IMG/VR virus record: IMGVR_UViG_3300009285_002221
Coordinates: 1 to 38,764 of that record
Reading direction: 5' to 3' (one strand)
Length of the DNA stretch: 38,764 nt
Source: a virus
Under the pieces are notes generated by a model. The model saw nothing but the letters and a program-made list of their open reading frames with translations. It was not told where the DNA came from and did no database searches. Each line of letters opens with the position of its first letter. The first letter of the stretch is position 1. A program made the position numbers and the translations under genes. This document shows, one piece after another, positions 14,245-22,396 of this stretch.

Positions 14245-14807
14245 AAAAATACCAGATAATTTATGCTGATCCGCCGTGGCCATATACAGGAAATGAAGTT
14301 TTGGCAAAAACATCTCGACTCAATAAGAAAGAACATCATCATTATAAGATAATGACCCTGGAAGATATTAAAAAACTGCCAGTAGTGAATATAGCCGAAG
14401 AAGATTGTTTATTGTTTTTATGGGCAGTCAGTCCGTCTTTAGATAGTGGGATAGACGTATTAAAATCTTGGGGATTTAAATACGCGACGGTGGCGTTTGT
14501 TTGGCACAAAATAAAGACAAACCCAGGGTATTATACTCTTTCAAGTTGTGAGTTATGTTTAGTAGGAAAAAGGGGGAGAATACCACAGCCAAGAGGTTTA
14601 AGAAATATACATCAATTTTTATCTGCATCTCGTTTAGAGCATAGTAGAAAGCCGGAAACTATTAGAGAAAGAATATCCGCTATGTTTCCTACACAATCAA
14701 AAATAGAACTTTTTGCAAGAGAAAGACCCATAAATCTTTTTGGATATGATGAATATGCTGGTTGGGATGTGTGGGGCAACGAAGTAGAAAGCGATATAAA
14801 ATTATGA
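14241..14807 (+). CDS. MT-A70-family N6-adenine methyltransferase
   Basis: From ATG 14241 the product has 188 residues. It contains YADPPWPY (DPPW, residues 10-13), the catalytic motif of MT-A70 methyltransferases, and CLLFLWAVSPSLDSGIDVLK, GFKYATVAFVWHK, CLVGKRG and HSRKPETIRERI, all in the order usual for phage and bacterial members. It would methylate adenine in DNA using S-adenosylmethionine, giving the phage a second protective modification besides the C5 enzyme. The start overlaps the primase stop by ATGA; ATG 14232 is an alternative. Confidence 0.85.
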   Translation: MKKYQIIYADPPWPYTGNEVLAKTSRLNKKEHHHYKIMTLEDIKKLPVVNIAEEDCLLFLWAVSPSLDSGIDVLKSWGFKYATVAFVWHKIKTNPGYYTLSSCELCLVGKRGRIPQPRGLRNIHQFLSASRLEHSRKPETIRERISAMFPTQSKIELFARERPINLFGYDEYAGWDVWGNEVESDIKL

Positions 14808-15403
14808 CATCAATTTGCAAATGCGGAAACCAATACGAACCCTTCAACGAAAAAGGAAATCGCCTTCACCGATGTCCCGCCTGTTACGCCAGACAGGGTA
14901 GGCGCAACAAACGAAAGGGCAAAGCAAAAGAGAAAGACGTTGAGAAACTTTTACTTTCAGTTGTTGGCGGCGTGATACGGAGAACTCCGGGATCGGGCGC
15001 AATGGCGAACTTTAGCGGAGACGACTGGGCGGGAGACCTTTGGTTCAAAGACAATTTCCTCGCCGACGATAAAGTGGTTGCGGAAATCAAACATGGCTAT
15101 TCCTCCTTCTCAAAGAAATGGATTGAGCAAGCGAATGAATTGGGAGATTGGGGATTGGTTCCAAGGTTCTTTATCTGGTGGACACCGAAAAACTCAAGAG
15201 TTTCTGTGGTAGTGATACCGTTTGCGTGGTATGAGCAACTTTGTAAGGAGTTTAGCCAACTAAACTGGTCTGACGGCAGGTTTCCCAAAGAAGCATTAGA
15301 GAAAGTTGTTGTATGGCACCCAAAGGGTTATATTCCTCTCGCGGCAATGCCCCACAAAACATTTCTATCTATTTTGAAGAACTACAAACATAATAATAAA
15401 TAA
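14804..15403 (+). CDS. Hjc-like PD-(D/E)XK nuclease with N-terminal zinc ribbon
   Basis: From ATG 14804 (ATGA overlap) the protein has 199 residues. A zinc ribbon (C5, C7, C24, C27) is followed by basic KRKGKAKEKDVEKLL, then RTPGSGAMANF...GDLW (D78) and VVAEIKHGY (E94, K96). This is the order of catalytic residues in Holliday-junction resolvases of the archaeal Hjc type. It would cut branched intermediates before packaging. One variant of the repeated operator (15251-15264) lies inside the gene. Confidence 0.65.
   Translation: MTSICKCGNQYEPFNEKGNRLHRCPACYARQGRRNKRKGKAKEKDVEKLLLSVVGGVIRRTPGSGAMANFSGDDWAGDLWFKDNFLADDKVVAEIKHGYSSFSKKWIEQANELGDWGLVPRFFIWWTPKNSRVSVVVIPFAWYEQLCKEFSQLNWSDGRFPKEALEKVVVWHPKGYIPLAAMPHKTFLSILKNYKHNNK
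15251..15264 (+). promoter_or_regulatory. Operator-like variant inside nuclease gene
   Basis: TTTAGCCAACTAAA keeps both 5-bp arms of the operator but has a different centre. It is in coding sequence with no promoter nearby, so it may be chance. Confidence 0.3.
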
Positions 15404-15414
15404 AACAAAATATC

Positions 15415-16731
15415 ATGAACAAATTAAATTTAGGTTCAGTACAGATTCCTATAAACGCCGCTACTAAGACTTTCGCAATTTTGGCGAAGCGCGGGGCCGG
15501 AAAAACATACACAGGCGCAGTAATGGCAGAGGAGTTTTTGAAAGCCAACATACCCTTTGTTGTGTTTGATCCGATTGATGTATGGTGGGGTTTGCGTTTG
15601 GCGGCCAACGGGAAAGATAAGGGCTTGCCCGTGGTTGTGTTCGGCGTTCAACACGAAGATATTTTGCTTGATCGAGAAATGGGAAGACAAATCGCACAAG
15701 CAGTTGTAAAAGACAATGTATCGTGCGTGATAAACACATTCGGGCTTCCGAAATCGGCGCAACGACACCTGATTGCGGAGTTTGCCGATGAACTGTTGAA
15801 TATCAACAACACCCCACGCCACATTTTCATTGAGGAAGCGCACGAGTTTCTTCCACAACGTGTGTTCGGTGGACTTGGGGTAGTTTTCAACGCGGTATCG
15901 AATCTTGTCGTAATGGGACGCAATCGTGGTATAGGAGTAACGCTAATTAACCAAAGAGCCGCCACAATTAATAAAGACGTTCTCACACAGCTTGACACGC
16001 TCTTGGCATTTCAAAATACATCCCCACAAGACAGGAAAGCACTCGCTGATTGGGTTGAGTATCATTCGGCAGAGGGTGATTTCGACAAGTTCATGTCATC
16101 GCTTCCTTCTCTTGGAAAAGGAGAGGGTTGGATATGGTCGCCAGAGTTTCTTGAAACATTTGAGCGTATCAAAATCCGCAAGCGAGAAACATTCCACCCC
16201 GACAGAGAGAAGTTAGGGACTGATTTTGTAATGCCTACACTTGACTCAACCGATATTCAAGGATTCATTACGAAGTTCTCTCAATCAGTTAAAAAAGAAA
16301 AAACGCAAAAAGGAAGGGCAACAAAAGAATTGCTTGTTTTAGAAAAACCAACAGAAAACATCGCGCAAATAAGAAATGAGTATGAATCTCAATTATTAAG
16401 AAAAGATGTTGAGATACGAGGATTGCAAGCAGTTATAAGCTCTGTTCAATGTGCTGTCGGTTCTATAAAATCAGAACATACTACGGCAGGACCAGCATCA
16501 AACGGCGCAGTTGAATTGTGGAAAAATAAACTCGGCACCGGTTCACTCGCAACTCGTATTCTCACATTTCTAGCAGAGAACTCACCGAGAGAGTTTTCGC
16601 GTGAACAGGTTGCATTAGCTCTTGGCGTTGCCGCGAAAGCCGGACATACATCGAACGAATGGGGAAAACTAATGCGAACAAGCACGGTCGTCAAAAACGG
16701 TAGTATGTACCGCCTTAATCCGAACCTCTGA
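15415..16731 (+). CDS. HerA/FtsK-like ATPase
   Basis: The 438-residue protein has Walker A AKRGAGKT (24-31) and Walker B HIFIEEAHEFLPQR (E140/E141), followed by VVMGRNRGIGVTLINQRAAT and LLAFQNT. This pattern is typical of HerA/DUF87-type DNA-translocating ATPases related to FtsK. A linker with coiled coil follows, and the C-terminus (LATRILTFLAENSPREFSRE and onward) looks like a winged helix. HerA normally works with a nuclease in end resection; here the neighbours are an Hjc-like nuclease and RecA. A conjugation or packaging role is less likely because the phage has its own terminase. Confidence 0.75.
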   Translation: MNKLNLGSVQIPINAATKTFAILAKRGAGKTYTGAVMAEEFLKANIPFVVFDPIDVWWGLRLAANGKDKGLPVVVFGVQHEDILLDREMGRQIAQAVVKDNVSCVINTFGLPKSAQRHLIAEFADELLNINNTPRHIFIEEAHEFLPQRVFGGLGVVFNAVSNLVVMGRNRGIGVTLINQRAATINKDVLTQLDTLLAFQNTSPQDRKALADWVEYHSAEGDFDKFMSSLPSLGKGEGWIWSPEFLETFERIKIRKRETFHPDREKLGTDFVMPTLDSTDIQGFITKFSQSVKKEKTQKGRATKELLVLEKPTENIAQIRNEYESQLLRKDVEIRGLQAVISSVQCAVGSIKSEHTTAGPASNGAVELWKNKLGTGSLATRILTFLAENSPREFSREQVALALGVAAKAGHTSNEWGKLMRTSTVVKNGSMYRLNPNL

Positions 16732-16748
16732 AGAAAAGAAAAAAATAT

Positions 16749-17759
16749 ATGGCTAAAAAAGAAAAAGAACCTAAAATCGAAGTAGATTCTCTTGAAGATG
16801 CAATCGCCTATATCCGGGAAAGATTCGGGGAGGGTTCGATTATGACACTAGGAGAGGCGCGAAAGATTGAAACGGAAGTGATATCCACCGGCTCCCTTTC
16901 CCTAGACATTGCTTTAGGAATTGGGGGATTGCCGCGAGGAAGGATCGTGGAGGTTTTCGGGGTGGAGGCGTCAGGCAAGACCACGCTTGCCCTCCATGTC
17001 ATCAAAGAGGCACAAAAAAAAGGATTCAATGTCGCTTTCATAGACGCAGAACACGCATTAGACCCAAGTTACGCAGAAGCTATTGGAGTTAATACCAAGT
17101 CCATGCAAATCTCTCAACCGGATTCCGGCGAAGAAGCCGCAGTTATTCTTGAGGCGCTTGTGAGATCGGGAGAAGTTGGGGTTGTAGTTGTTGATTCTGT
17201 GGCCGCCCTTGCCCCCCTCAAAGAGATAGACGGCGATATTGAAGACCACCAAATAGCACTACAAGCAAGGTTAATGTCCAAACTCCTTCGCAAGATAACG
17301 GGCATTGCCGCGAGAACCAAAACAATGCTGTTGTTTGTAAATCAGCTTAGAACCAATGTCGGGCAGACTTACGGAAATCCAAATATCACCCCCGGAGGGA
17401 AAGCCCTCAAGTACCACGCTTCAGTGAGATTAGATGTTAGCAGAAAGGCAACCCTCAAAGACGGCGATGACGCAATCGGAAACAGAACAATAGTTAAAGT
17501 TTCAAAGAATAAGTTTTCAGCTCCTTTCAAAGTTTGCGAGTTCAATATACTTTTTGGTGAAGGCATCTCTTACGAACTCGATGTTATTGAAGCGGGAATT
17601 AAATATGGCGTTCTTAAAAAAGAGGGCAACTCTATTTTCCTTGGAGATAACAAGTTGGGGGTTGGAATGGGCAAGGCACGACAAGCCCTCATAGACAATA
17701 AAGACATACTGGAAGCCATAGTTAGGGGTGTGTATAAAGTTGTTGACAAGATAGTTTAG
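16749..17759 (+). CDS. recA: RecA recombinase (cellular type)
   Basis: The 336-residue protein is complete and close to bacterial RecA in length and order: Walker A GVEASGKTT (71-79; canonical GPESSGKTT), AFIDAEHALDP, VVVDSVAALAP (Walker B), QARLMSKLLRKITG, LLFVNQLRTNVGQTYGNP and TPGGKALKYHASVRLDV. The Lys/Glu-rich C-terminal tail is short. It forms filaments on single-stranded DNA and exchanges strands. In this phage it ends the replication/recombination operon, after the HerA-like ATPase, and gives an independent recombination pathway beside the annealing-type protein. The variant P-loop suggests divergence from host RecA. Confidence 0.95.
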   Translation: MAKKEKEPKIEVDSLEDAIAYIRERFGEGSIMTLGEARKIETEVISTGSLSLDIALGIGGLPRGRIVEVFGVEASGKTTLALHVIKEAQKKGFNVAFIDAEHALDPSYAEAIGVNTKSMQISQPDSGEEAAVILEALVRSGEVGVVVVDSVAALAPLKEIDGDIEDHQIALQARLMSKLLRKITGIAARTKTMLLFVNQLRTNVGQTYGNPNITPGGKALKYHASVRLDVSRKATLKDGDDAIGNRTIVKVSKNKFSAPFKVCEFNILFGEGISYELDVIEAGIKYGVLKKEGNSIFLGDNKLGVGMGKARQALIDNKDILEAIVRGVYKVVDKIV

Positions 17760-17779
17760 TTTTTGTTAAGATAAACATA
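17729..17779 (+). promoter_or_regulatory. Promoter after recA with DnaA box
   Basis: TTGACA (17743-17748), 18 bp, TAAGAT (17767-17772). A perfect reversed box TGTGTATAA (17729-17737) lies 5 bp upstream of the -35, inside the end of recA. Predicted start near 17779 leaves at most a few bases before ATG 17782. Confidence 0.75.
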
Positions 17780-17781
17780 TT

Positions 17782-18027
17782 ATGAAAAACTTACAAAACA
17801 CATACACAACTGCACAAATCGGGGAAAAAATGAGATTGATAGATTTTGACACGATAAAAGGGTTGGCCCAGAAAGTAACCGTACCGCTACTTCCAAAATA
17901 CACGAAAAGTTTTTCTGAAAGATGTATGAACAGGATAGGTTGGTATCGGCAAAGCGAATGGTATTTTATTGATAGCCATGAGTTTATGAGGTCAGTAAGG
18001 TTTCCGAAACACGATAGCTTAGAGTAG
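17782..18027 (+). CDS. Hypothetical small protein, first gene of accessory operon
   Basis: An 81-residue protein with no recognised domain. It is basic in the middle (LPKYTKSFSERCMNRIGWYR), with aromatic residues around WYRQSEWYF, which could suit nucleic-acid binding, but there is no clear helix-turn-helix. It is transcribed from a strong promoter with almost no leader, and an open stretch of 37 bases separates it from the next gene. Confidence 0.55.
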   Translation: MKNLQNTYTTAQIGEKMRLIDFDTIKGLAQKVTVPLLPKYTKSFSERCMNRIGWYRQSEWYFIDSHEFMRSVRFPKHDSLE

Positions 18028-18064
18028 AGTATATCGGTTTCTTCGTAGGTTAAATTTACTATAA

Positions 18065-18697
18065 ATGGAACTATCATCAAAGGAAAAATCTCTGATTATA
18101 AAACTCGAAAAAGATTTATTCGGGAACCTCGCAAAAAAAGAAAACACCCGCTTCAACCTTCACAAGAAACTATTAAATCTTTGGTTTGAGGAAGAACAGA
18201 AAGAGTTTGAGGGGAAGATTCGCAAGGGAATGATTCTTTGGTTCTGGTACAAGACCGAGTATTACAAGTATGGGGGGTATGAATCGTTCAGAGATTTTTG
18301 TCAGTCGCAGGAACTTGGTTTGAAGTTCGGATATATCCAAGCCACACAATATGTTAATGTAGTGGAAAAGATTATTATTGAATTTGGTGTCTCTCCCGCA
18401 AAAATTACGGAAAAATGTAAGAATTGGACTCAACTCGTAAATCTCAATCAAGCCCTCCAGGACGGAACCGTAACGAAGCAAAACTTCTTTGAAACAGTTG
18501 AAGAATTGAGCGAATTACCCGCGCCGGACGTGAGAATGAGAATTAAGGAATTGCGGGGAAAGGTCGAAGACGAGGAAACTTGCAATCACTCAAAGTTACA
18601 AATCGCTATTTGTCCCTCCTGCGAAACGCGCTTTAAGAAAAGATCGGGAGTATTAGATGGGGAGAAATGGGATATGATTCCCGTTCGGAAAGTGTAA
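18065..18697 (+). CDS. Hypothetical protein with C-terminal zinc-binding motif
   Basis: The 210-residue protein is mostly helical and charged, with aromatic-rich KGMILWFWYKTEYYKYGGYE. The C-terminus has CNHSKLQIAICPSCETRFKK, a C-x-H...C-x2-C cluster that may bind zinc. The helical part (LSSKEKSLIIKLEKDLFG) might bind DNA, but no family is recognised. It lies between the short gene at 17782 and the gene at 18723 on the same strand. Confidence 0.6.
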   Translation: MELSSKEKSLIIKLEKDLFGNLAKKENTRFNLHKKLLNLWFEEEQKEFEGKIRKGMILWFWYKTEYYKYGGYESFRDFCQSQELGLKFGYIQATQYVNVVEKIIIEFGVSPAKITEKCKNWTQLVNLNQALQDGTVTKQNFFETVEELSELPAPDVRMRIKELRGKVEDEETCNHSKLQIAICPSCETRFKKRSGVLDGEKWDMIPVRKV

Positions 18698-18722
18698 ATA
18701 TGAAATTTTTACTAAAAAACTT

Positions 18723-19217
18723 ATGACCCCAACACCCCAAGAAAAATGGAACAAAGGAGTCCGCAATCTTCGTGATAAGGAGTGTGCAGATGTGCTACAG
18801 GGCGGACTCACAACTTCTTATACTTCCCAACCCGATATGTATGAAAATATTATGAAAACAAAAATTATGACTCAACTAAAGCCAAAAAAAGTGTATATCA
18901 GCAAAGTAAGGAATATGCTTATTACCACCAAAGAATTAAAAAATGGGATTGTTTATGGTGATGAGATTTCTTTAATTGGAACAGAAAGTGTGCAATGGAA
19001 GCAAGGCGAAGAGAGACATTGTATAGGCACAGCTATTCCCGTTTACGCAGTGGTGGACAAAGATAGTGAGGTATTAACTGAACAATTACCATTTTACTTT
19101 GATAAAGAATTTGCCGTTTCCGCCATGAAACAAATGAATAGACACATCTCTCACAAAGAAAAGAAGCCATATAAGTTCAAAAAAGCGTATTTGTTTTATC
19201 CTAGCATACTGGAATAA
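18723..19217 (+). CDS. Hypothetical protein
   Basis: This 164-residue product is not recognised. It contains VYISKVRNMLITTKELKNGI and a basic end (HKEKKPYKFKKAYLFYPS). An internal ATG near 18852 (MKTKIMTQLKPKK) could be the true start, which would leave about 120 residues. A tiny eight-codon frame ends in an ATGA overlap with 18723 and might couple translation, but this is weak. Confidence 0.5.
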   Translation: MTPTPQEKWNKGVRNLRDKECADVLQGGLTTSYTSQPDMYENIMKTKIMTQLKPKKVYISKVRNMLITTKELKNGIVYGDEISLIGTESVQWKQGEERHCIGTAIPVYAVVDKDSEVLTEQLPFYFDKEFAVSAMKQMNRHISHKEKKPYKFKKAYLFYPSILE

Positions 19218-19275
19218 TCTTTTGAAAACCCATAACAAACACTAAAGAATTGGAGAAAGCAAAGGAAATACTTTT

Positions 19276-19617
19276 ATGAAAGAAATTAGCGAAAAGCAAG
19301 AAAAAGTTCTAAGGCACTTAGCCGAAATCTACGGTGACGATTCAAACTGTACCTATTTCAAGTACACAGCTAAGGGAACGGGACTTACTGTGCGCGAGGT
19401 TCGTCTTGCCTGTCGTGCCTTAAAAAGAAAAGGGTATGCAAGTTTTGAGAGGGGTTTATTTGATGATGAAGGCAAGGTTGCTGGTAGCGGCTATTGTGCA
19501 ACCAGAGAGGGAGCCATGCTTGTCAATGCTTGCAATAAGTGTGCAAAGAATCCTGCAGATGGTACAGATGGCACGTGCAGTCCTTGCTACGAGAAGTCTA
19601 ACCCCAATACAAACTAA
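19276..19617 (+). CDS. Winged-helix protein with C-terminal Cys cluster
   Basis: The 113-residue protein begins EISEKQEKVLRHLAEIYGDD, followed by TGLTVREVRLACRALKRKGY and ASFERGLFD. This is a plausible winged helix with recognition helix and wing. The C-terminus has CNKCAKNPADGTDGTCSPCYEKS, four Cys spaced as a zinc ribbon. It is probably a transcription regulator or DNA-binding accessory protein. A GGAGAAAG...AAAGGA purine stretch lies upstream but is spaced poorly from ATG 19276. Confidence 0.6.
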   Translation: MKEISEKQEKVLRHLAEIYGDDSNCTYFKYTAKGTGLTVREVRLACRALKRKGYASFERGLFDDEGKVAGSGYCATREGAMLVNACNKCAKNPADGTDGTCSPCYEKSNPNTN

Positions 19618-19630
19618 GCTTAGAAGAGAG

Positions 19631-19688
19631 TTTAGTCAACCAAACTCTTGTGGATAACCCCAAACCGTTCTATGGTATAATAAATTCT
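19631..19688 (+). promoter_or_regulatory. Promoter with operator variant and DnaA box, leaderless
   Basis: TTTAGTCAACCAAA (19631-19644, operator variant) is followed by perfect reversed DnaA box TGTGGATAA (19649-19657) and -10 TATAAT (19676-19681). The box overlaps where a -35 would be. The predicted start is one base before ATG 19689. Both types of regulatory site meet here. Confidence 0.65.
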
Positions 19689-19958
19689 ATGACATTAGAA
19701 ATCCAAGCTAAAAATTTCAAAACTCGAAAGGATTTAGAAGATTTTGTTGCCACAAAACTCGAACTTAACGCAGACAAAAAGGATGCCGTGATAATTGGAA
19801 AAATGGAGGATTTGAAACCCCTCCACCTTTCTCCAAGAAGCATTTTCTACGGTATAAAAATCCAAGCCACAAATCCGCCAGCTCAAAGGTCGGTTTCCCC
19901 TCCACATAGGGGGAAGATACACGATTTTGGTATAAACCAAAGGGATAAATCCAAATAA
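19689..19958 (+). CDS. Hypothetical protein expressed from leaderless promoter
   Basis: From ATG 19689 the product has 89 residues: an alpha/beta N-terminus (TLEIQAKNFKTRKDLEDFVA, then DAVIIGKMED) and a basic Pro-rich tail (AQRSVSPPHRGKIHDFGINQ). No family is recognised. A GTG further upstream (19650) would precede the promoter and is not favoured. The strict placement of -10 and ATG makes this a good example of a leaderless gene. Confidence 0.55.
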   Translation: MTLEIQAKNFKTRKDLEDFVATKLELNADKKDAVIIGKMEDLKPLHLSPRSIFYGIKIQATNPPAQRSVSPPHRGKIHDFGINQRDKSK

Positions 19959-19964
19959 AATAAA

Positions 19965-20138
19965 ATGTTTACAAAAATCTTGATAACAATTTCTGTGCTT
20001 TCAGCACTTTTCCTCTTAACCATTCCTTTATTTTTTATGGGACAGCATGTTCCGATAGTTGGGGCAGTGGGCATCTCGTTGGTTATTCTACCAGTGGGCA
20101 TTCTTCTTCTAAAAGATTTATGGGAAGAGCCATACTAA
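19965..20138 (+). CDS. Small two-span membrane protein
   Basis: A 57-residue frame starting MFTKILITISVLSALFLLTI and ending LLLKDLWEEPY. It has two hydrophobic stretches (residues 5-25 and 30-50) with a short loop containing GQHVP. It begins 6 bases after the previous gene and ends just before the next ATG (20140). The function is unknown; small membrane proteins like this may affect superinfection or lysis. Confidence 0.55.
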   Translation: MFTKILITISVLSALFLLTIPLFFMGQHVPIVGAVGISLVILPVGILLLKDLWEEPY

Positions 20139-20139
20139 T

Positions 20140-20397
20140 ATGAGAAGCCAGAGGACTTTGCTAGAAATTAAAAAGAAGGAAGATCAAGCGCACAAAAAGT
20201 TTGACGAAGCATATAAGGGACTTCGTGTAACCGGTTTTCTTGATTCACAAATAGCATACGATATGTTTTGGGAGTGTATAGACGCTTGGTGGGGACTTGT
20301 AGAGTTGGTTAAGTTTTTTGATAGTTGTGCCTTGTGTAAAATCAAGAGTTGCTTGAAAAAGCGGCGACATCTAAAGATCGCACGGAGGAAAATTTAG
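20140..20397 (+). CDS. Hypothetical small protein
   Basis: The 85-residue protein is helical, with an N-terminal charged part (RTLLEIKKKEDQAHKKFDEA), aromatic DMFWECIDAWWGLVELVKFF in the middle and CALCKIKSCLKKRRHLK at the end, where three Cys might bind metal. It follows the small membrane protein by one base. No family is recognised. Confidence 0.5.
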   Translation: MRSQRTLLEIKKKEDQAHKKFDEAYKGLRVTGFLDSQIAYDMFWECIDAWWGLVELVKFFDSCALCKIKSCLKKRRHLKIARRKI

Positions 20398-20448
20398 TTA
20401 GAGTAATAAAAGTCTTACAACAACAACACCGCGTCAAAACAATGAAAC

Positions 20449-22200
20449 ATGAAGTCAACAAAACTATTGTTAGGCGTAAAAGCGCAGGAAAAAATACTGG
20501 CGGGAGTGAATAGGGTTTACGAACCCTTGAAGCTCGCTCTCGGCCCAAACTCCGCCCGTGCTCTCATGTACAACACATGGAACAGGGGGCCGAGAATGAC
20601 AGAAGATGGATATACTATTGCGGGAGTAATTGATCCCGAAGATGAGTTTGAGAAGTTAGTAAAAGATGCTTTTGAGGAAGCCGTTAAAAGAACCAATGAA
20701 GAAGTTGGCGATGGCACAACTTCTACGGCCGTAGTTGCCGGCGCCTTAATCAATGGCGGCTTCAACCTATTCTCTGGAAGGGAATTGGCTATTCGCGTTG
20801 AGGGTTCTCACGAAACCCCCAAAAAGGCGCGAAGGAAGATGCTCGAACTTTCTAAAGTAGTTCAGGAGAAGGTCAGGGCAAGGGCAAAGAAAGTAGAAAC
20901 GAAAGAAGAGCTTAATCAGATAGCCCTTATTTCTACCGGAGATGAGAAAGTTGCAAAACTCGTTTCCGATGTTGTTTGGGAGGTTGGTACGGATGGGTTT
21001 GTAGATGTCGTTGAAGGGTTTAAGGGAGAAATAGAAACAGAAATAATCAAAGGCGCAAGATTTCCTGCCAAACCAGCAGACCGGGCGTTTTTGAACAACA
21101 AAAAGAAGTTTCAGATGGTTGCTGAACAATGCGCGGTGGCCATCACCGATTACAAGATAGATAACGAGGCACAAGCAAGGGCGTATTTCGAGGGCATGCT
21201 TCGCAACAATAAAAAGGTTGTTGTTATAGCCCCGAATTTCTCCACAAAAGTCCTTCAAATGATTTATCAAACTGTGTTCAAGCCAGTGAAGCAAGGCGAT
21301 GCAATCGTTTTGCAACCAACCGGCATAGACATATACCCCATCAAAGCCCCCTCATTGAGAACGGAACAATGGGAAGACCTCTCCGTTTACTTCGGCGCTA
21401 ACTTTATTTCCGAAAAGTCAGGGCGCAAGCTAGAAAGCATTAAGGACGAGGACTTGGGCTTCGCTGAAAAAGTTGTAACAACCGATACAGAGGCAAGGGA
21501 AGACGCTATTGCTGTTGGAGGACGGGGATCACAGAGAAGGAAGGTGCAGATAAACAACAGCGAAATGGAGGCAACTTCTCCGCTAGAGGAGCGCATCGAA
21601 ACATTGAAAGCTCAAGTAGACGAGGAAAGGCAACAGTCATTTAAAAACCTGTTGCGTAGGCGCATCGCTTCTTTGGGGGCTGGAGTAGCGGTTATCAGGG
21701 TTGGTGCTTCTACACAAGCCGAGAGCTTACCGATGAAATTGAAAGTAGAAGACGCGCAATATGCTTGCAAGGCCGCTCTTCAAGATGGGTATGTTCGGGG
21801 AGGCGGGCTTTGCCTTAAAGATATAGCCGATGAGTTGGAAAAAGAGCGCCAGGACGCGCCTGCGTTCTTTTTGGAAGCCCTACGCGCACCCTATGAGCAG
21901 ATACAGACCAACAACGAGGAGCCGTTTGAGATTCCCGAAGATGTCATTGACCCCACAAAGGTCGTTTGTCAGATAGTTGAAAACGCCGTAGAAGTTGCCG
22001 CAAACCTCCTCACTGTCAAAATCCTCATTCCCGAAGTAGACGAGAAACCCCCCTACGAAGGGTATAAAGCAATAGCTAAAGAGCTTGCCATCTACAATAT
22101 GCTTTTCGCTCGCAAGGAGGGCATACAACGCGAAAATCTTGAAGAGATGCAAGCCGATCACGAAAGGGCGGCGTTTCAGCATAGGGATGAACTCCTATAA
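20449..22200 (+). CDS. Phage GroEL-like chaperonin
   Basis: The 583-residue protein has all three chaperonin domains. Equatorial signatures are VYEPLKLALGPNSARALM, MTEDGYTIAGV and NEEVGDGTTSTAVVAGALI (the Asp of GDGTT acts in ATP hydrolysis), with the second half RIASLGAGVAVIRVGASTQA, YACKAALQDGYVRGGGLCL and VVCQIVENAVEVAANLL. The apical region lies between about residues 190 and 370. It is longer than host GroEL and lacks the Gly-Gly-Met tail. There is no GroES gene in the window, as in other phages with a lone chaperonin, which can work as a single ring. It probably folds phage structural or replication proteins. The first 80 residues diverge most. Confidence 0.9.
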   Translation: MKSTKLLLGVKAQEKILAGVNRVYEPLKLALGPNSARALMYNTWNRGPRMTEDGYTIAGVIDPEDEFEKLVKDAFEEAVKRTNEEVGDGTTSTAVVAGALINGGFNLFSGRELAIRVEGSHETPKKARRKMLELSKVVQEKVRARAKKVETKEELNQIALISTGDEKVAKLVSDVVWEVGTDGFVDVVEGFKGEIETEIIKGARFPAKPADRAFLNNKKKFQMVAEQCAVAITDYKIDNEAQARAYFEGMLRNNKKVVVIAPNFSTKVLQMIYQTVFKPVKQGDAIVLQPTGIDIYPIKAPSLRTEQWEDLSVYFGANFISEKSGRKLESIKDEDLGFAEKVVTTDTEAREDAIAVGGRGSQRRKVQINNSEMEATSPLEERIETLKAQVDEERQQSFKNLLRRRIASLGAGVAVIRVGASTQAESLPMKLKVEDAQYACKAALQDGYVRGGGLCLKDIADELEKERQDAPAFFLEALRAPYEQIQTNNEEPFEIPEDVIDPTKVVCQIVENAVEVAANLLTVKILIPEVDEKPPYEGYKAIAKELAIYNMLFARKEGIQRENLEEMQADHERAAFQHRDELL

Positions 22201-22201
22201 C

Positions 22202-22396
22202 ATGAAAAGATTTATTAGGAACTTACTTTTCGGAATTATGTTTAGTGATTCACGTTTTGGCGGCAGAAGATTGTCTTTTTTGGAACAAGATTTAGTTTAT
22301 TGTGATGGGTGTGGTGGATTTACCGAACCAAGTCTAGTGAGAGAAATGGGTAAACCAGATTTGTGTTCAAATTGTAATGAAAATTTACGACGTTGA
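22202..22396 (+). CDS. Small zinc-ribbon protein
   Basis: From ATG 22202 (two bases after the chaperonin stop) the product has 64 residues. VYCDGCGGFTEPSLVREMGK followed by DLCSNCNENLRR gives two C-x2-C pairs 19 residues apart, a typical zinc ribbon. The N-terminal half is basic and hydrophobic (MKRFIRNLLFGIMFS). It overlaps the next gene by 20 bases. Confidence 0.55.
   Translation: MKRFIRNLLFGIMFSDSRFGGRRLSFLEQDLVYCDGCGGFTEPSLVREMGKPDLCSNCNENLRR

Noticed and set aside
20333-20341. TGTGTAAAA as a DnaA box upstream of the chaperonin gene
   Set aside because: One mismatch, in coding sequence, and no promoter elements at the right distance from 20449.
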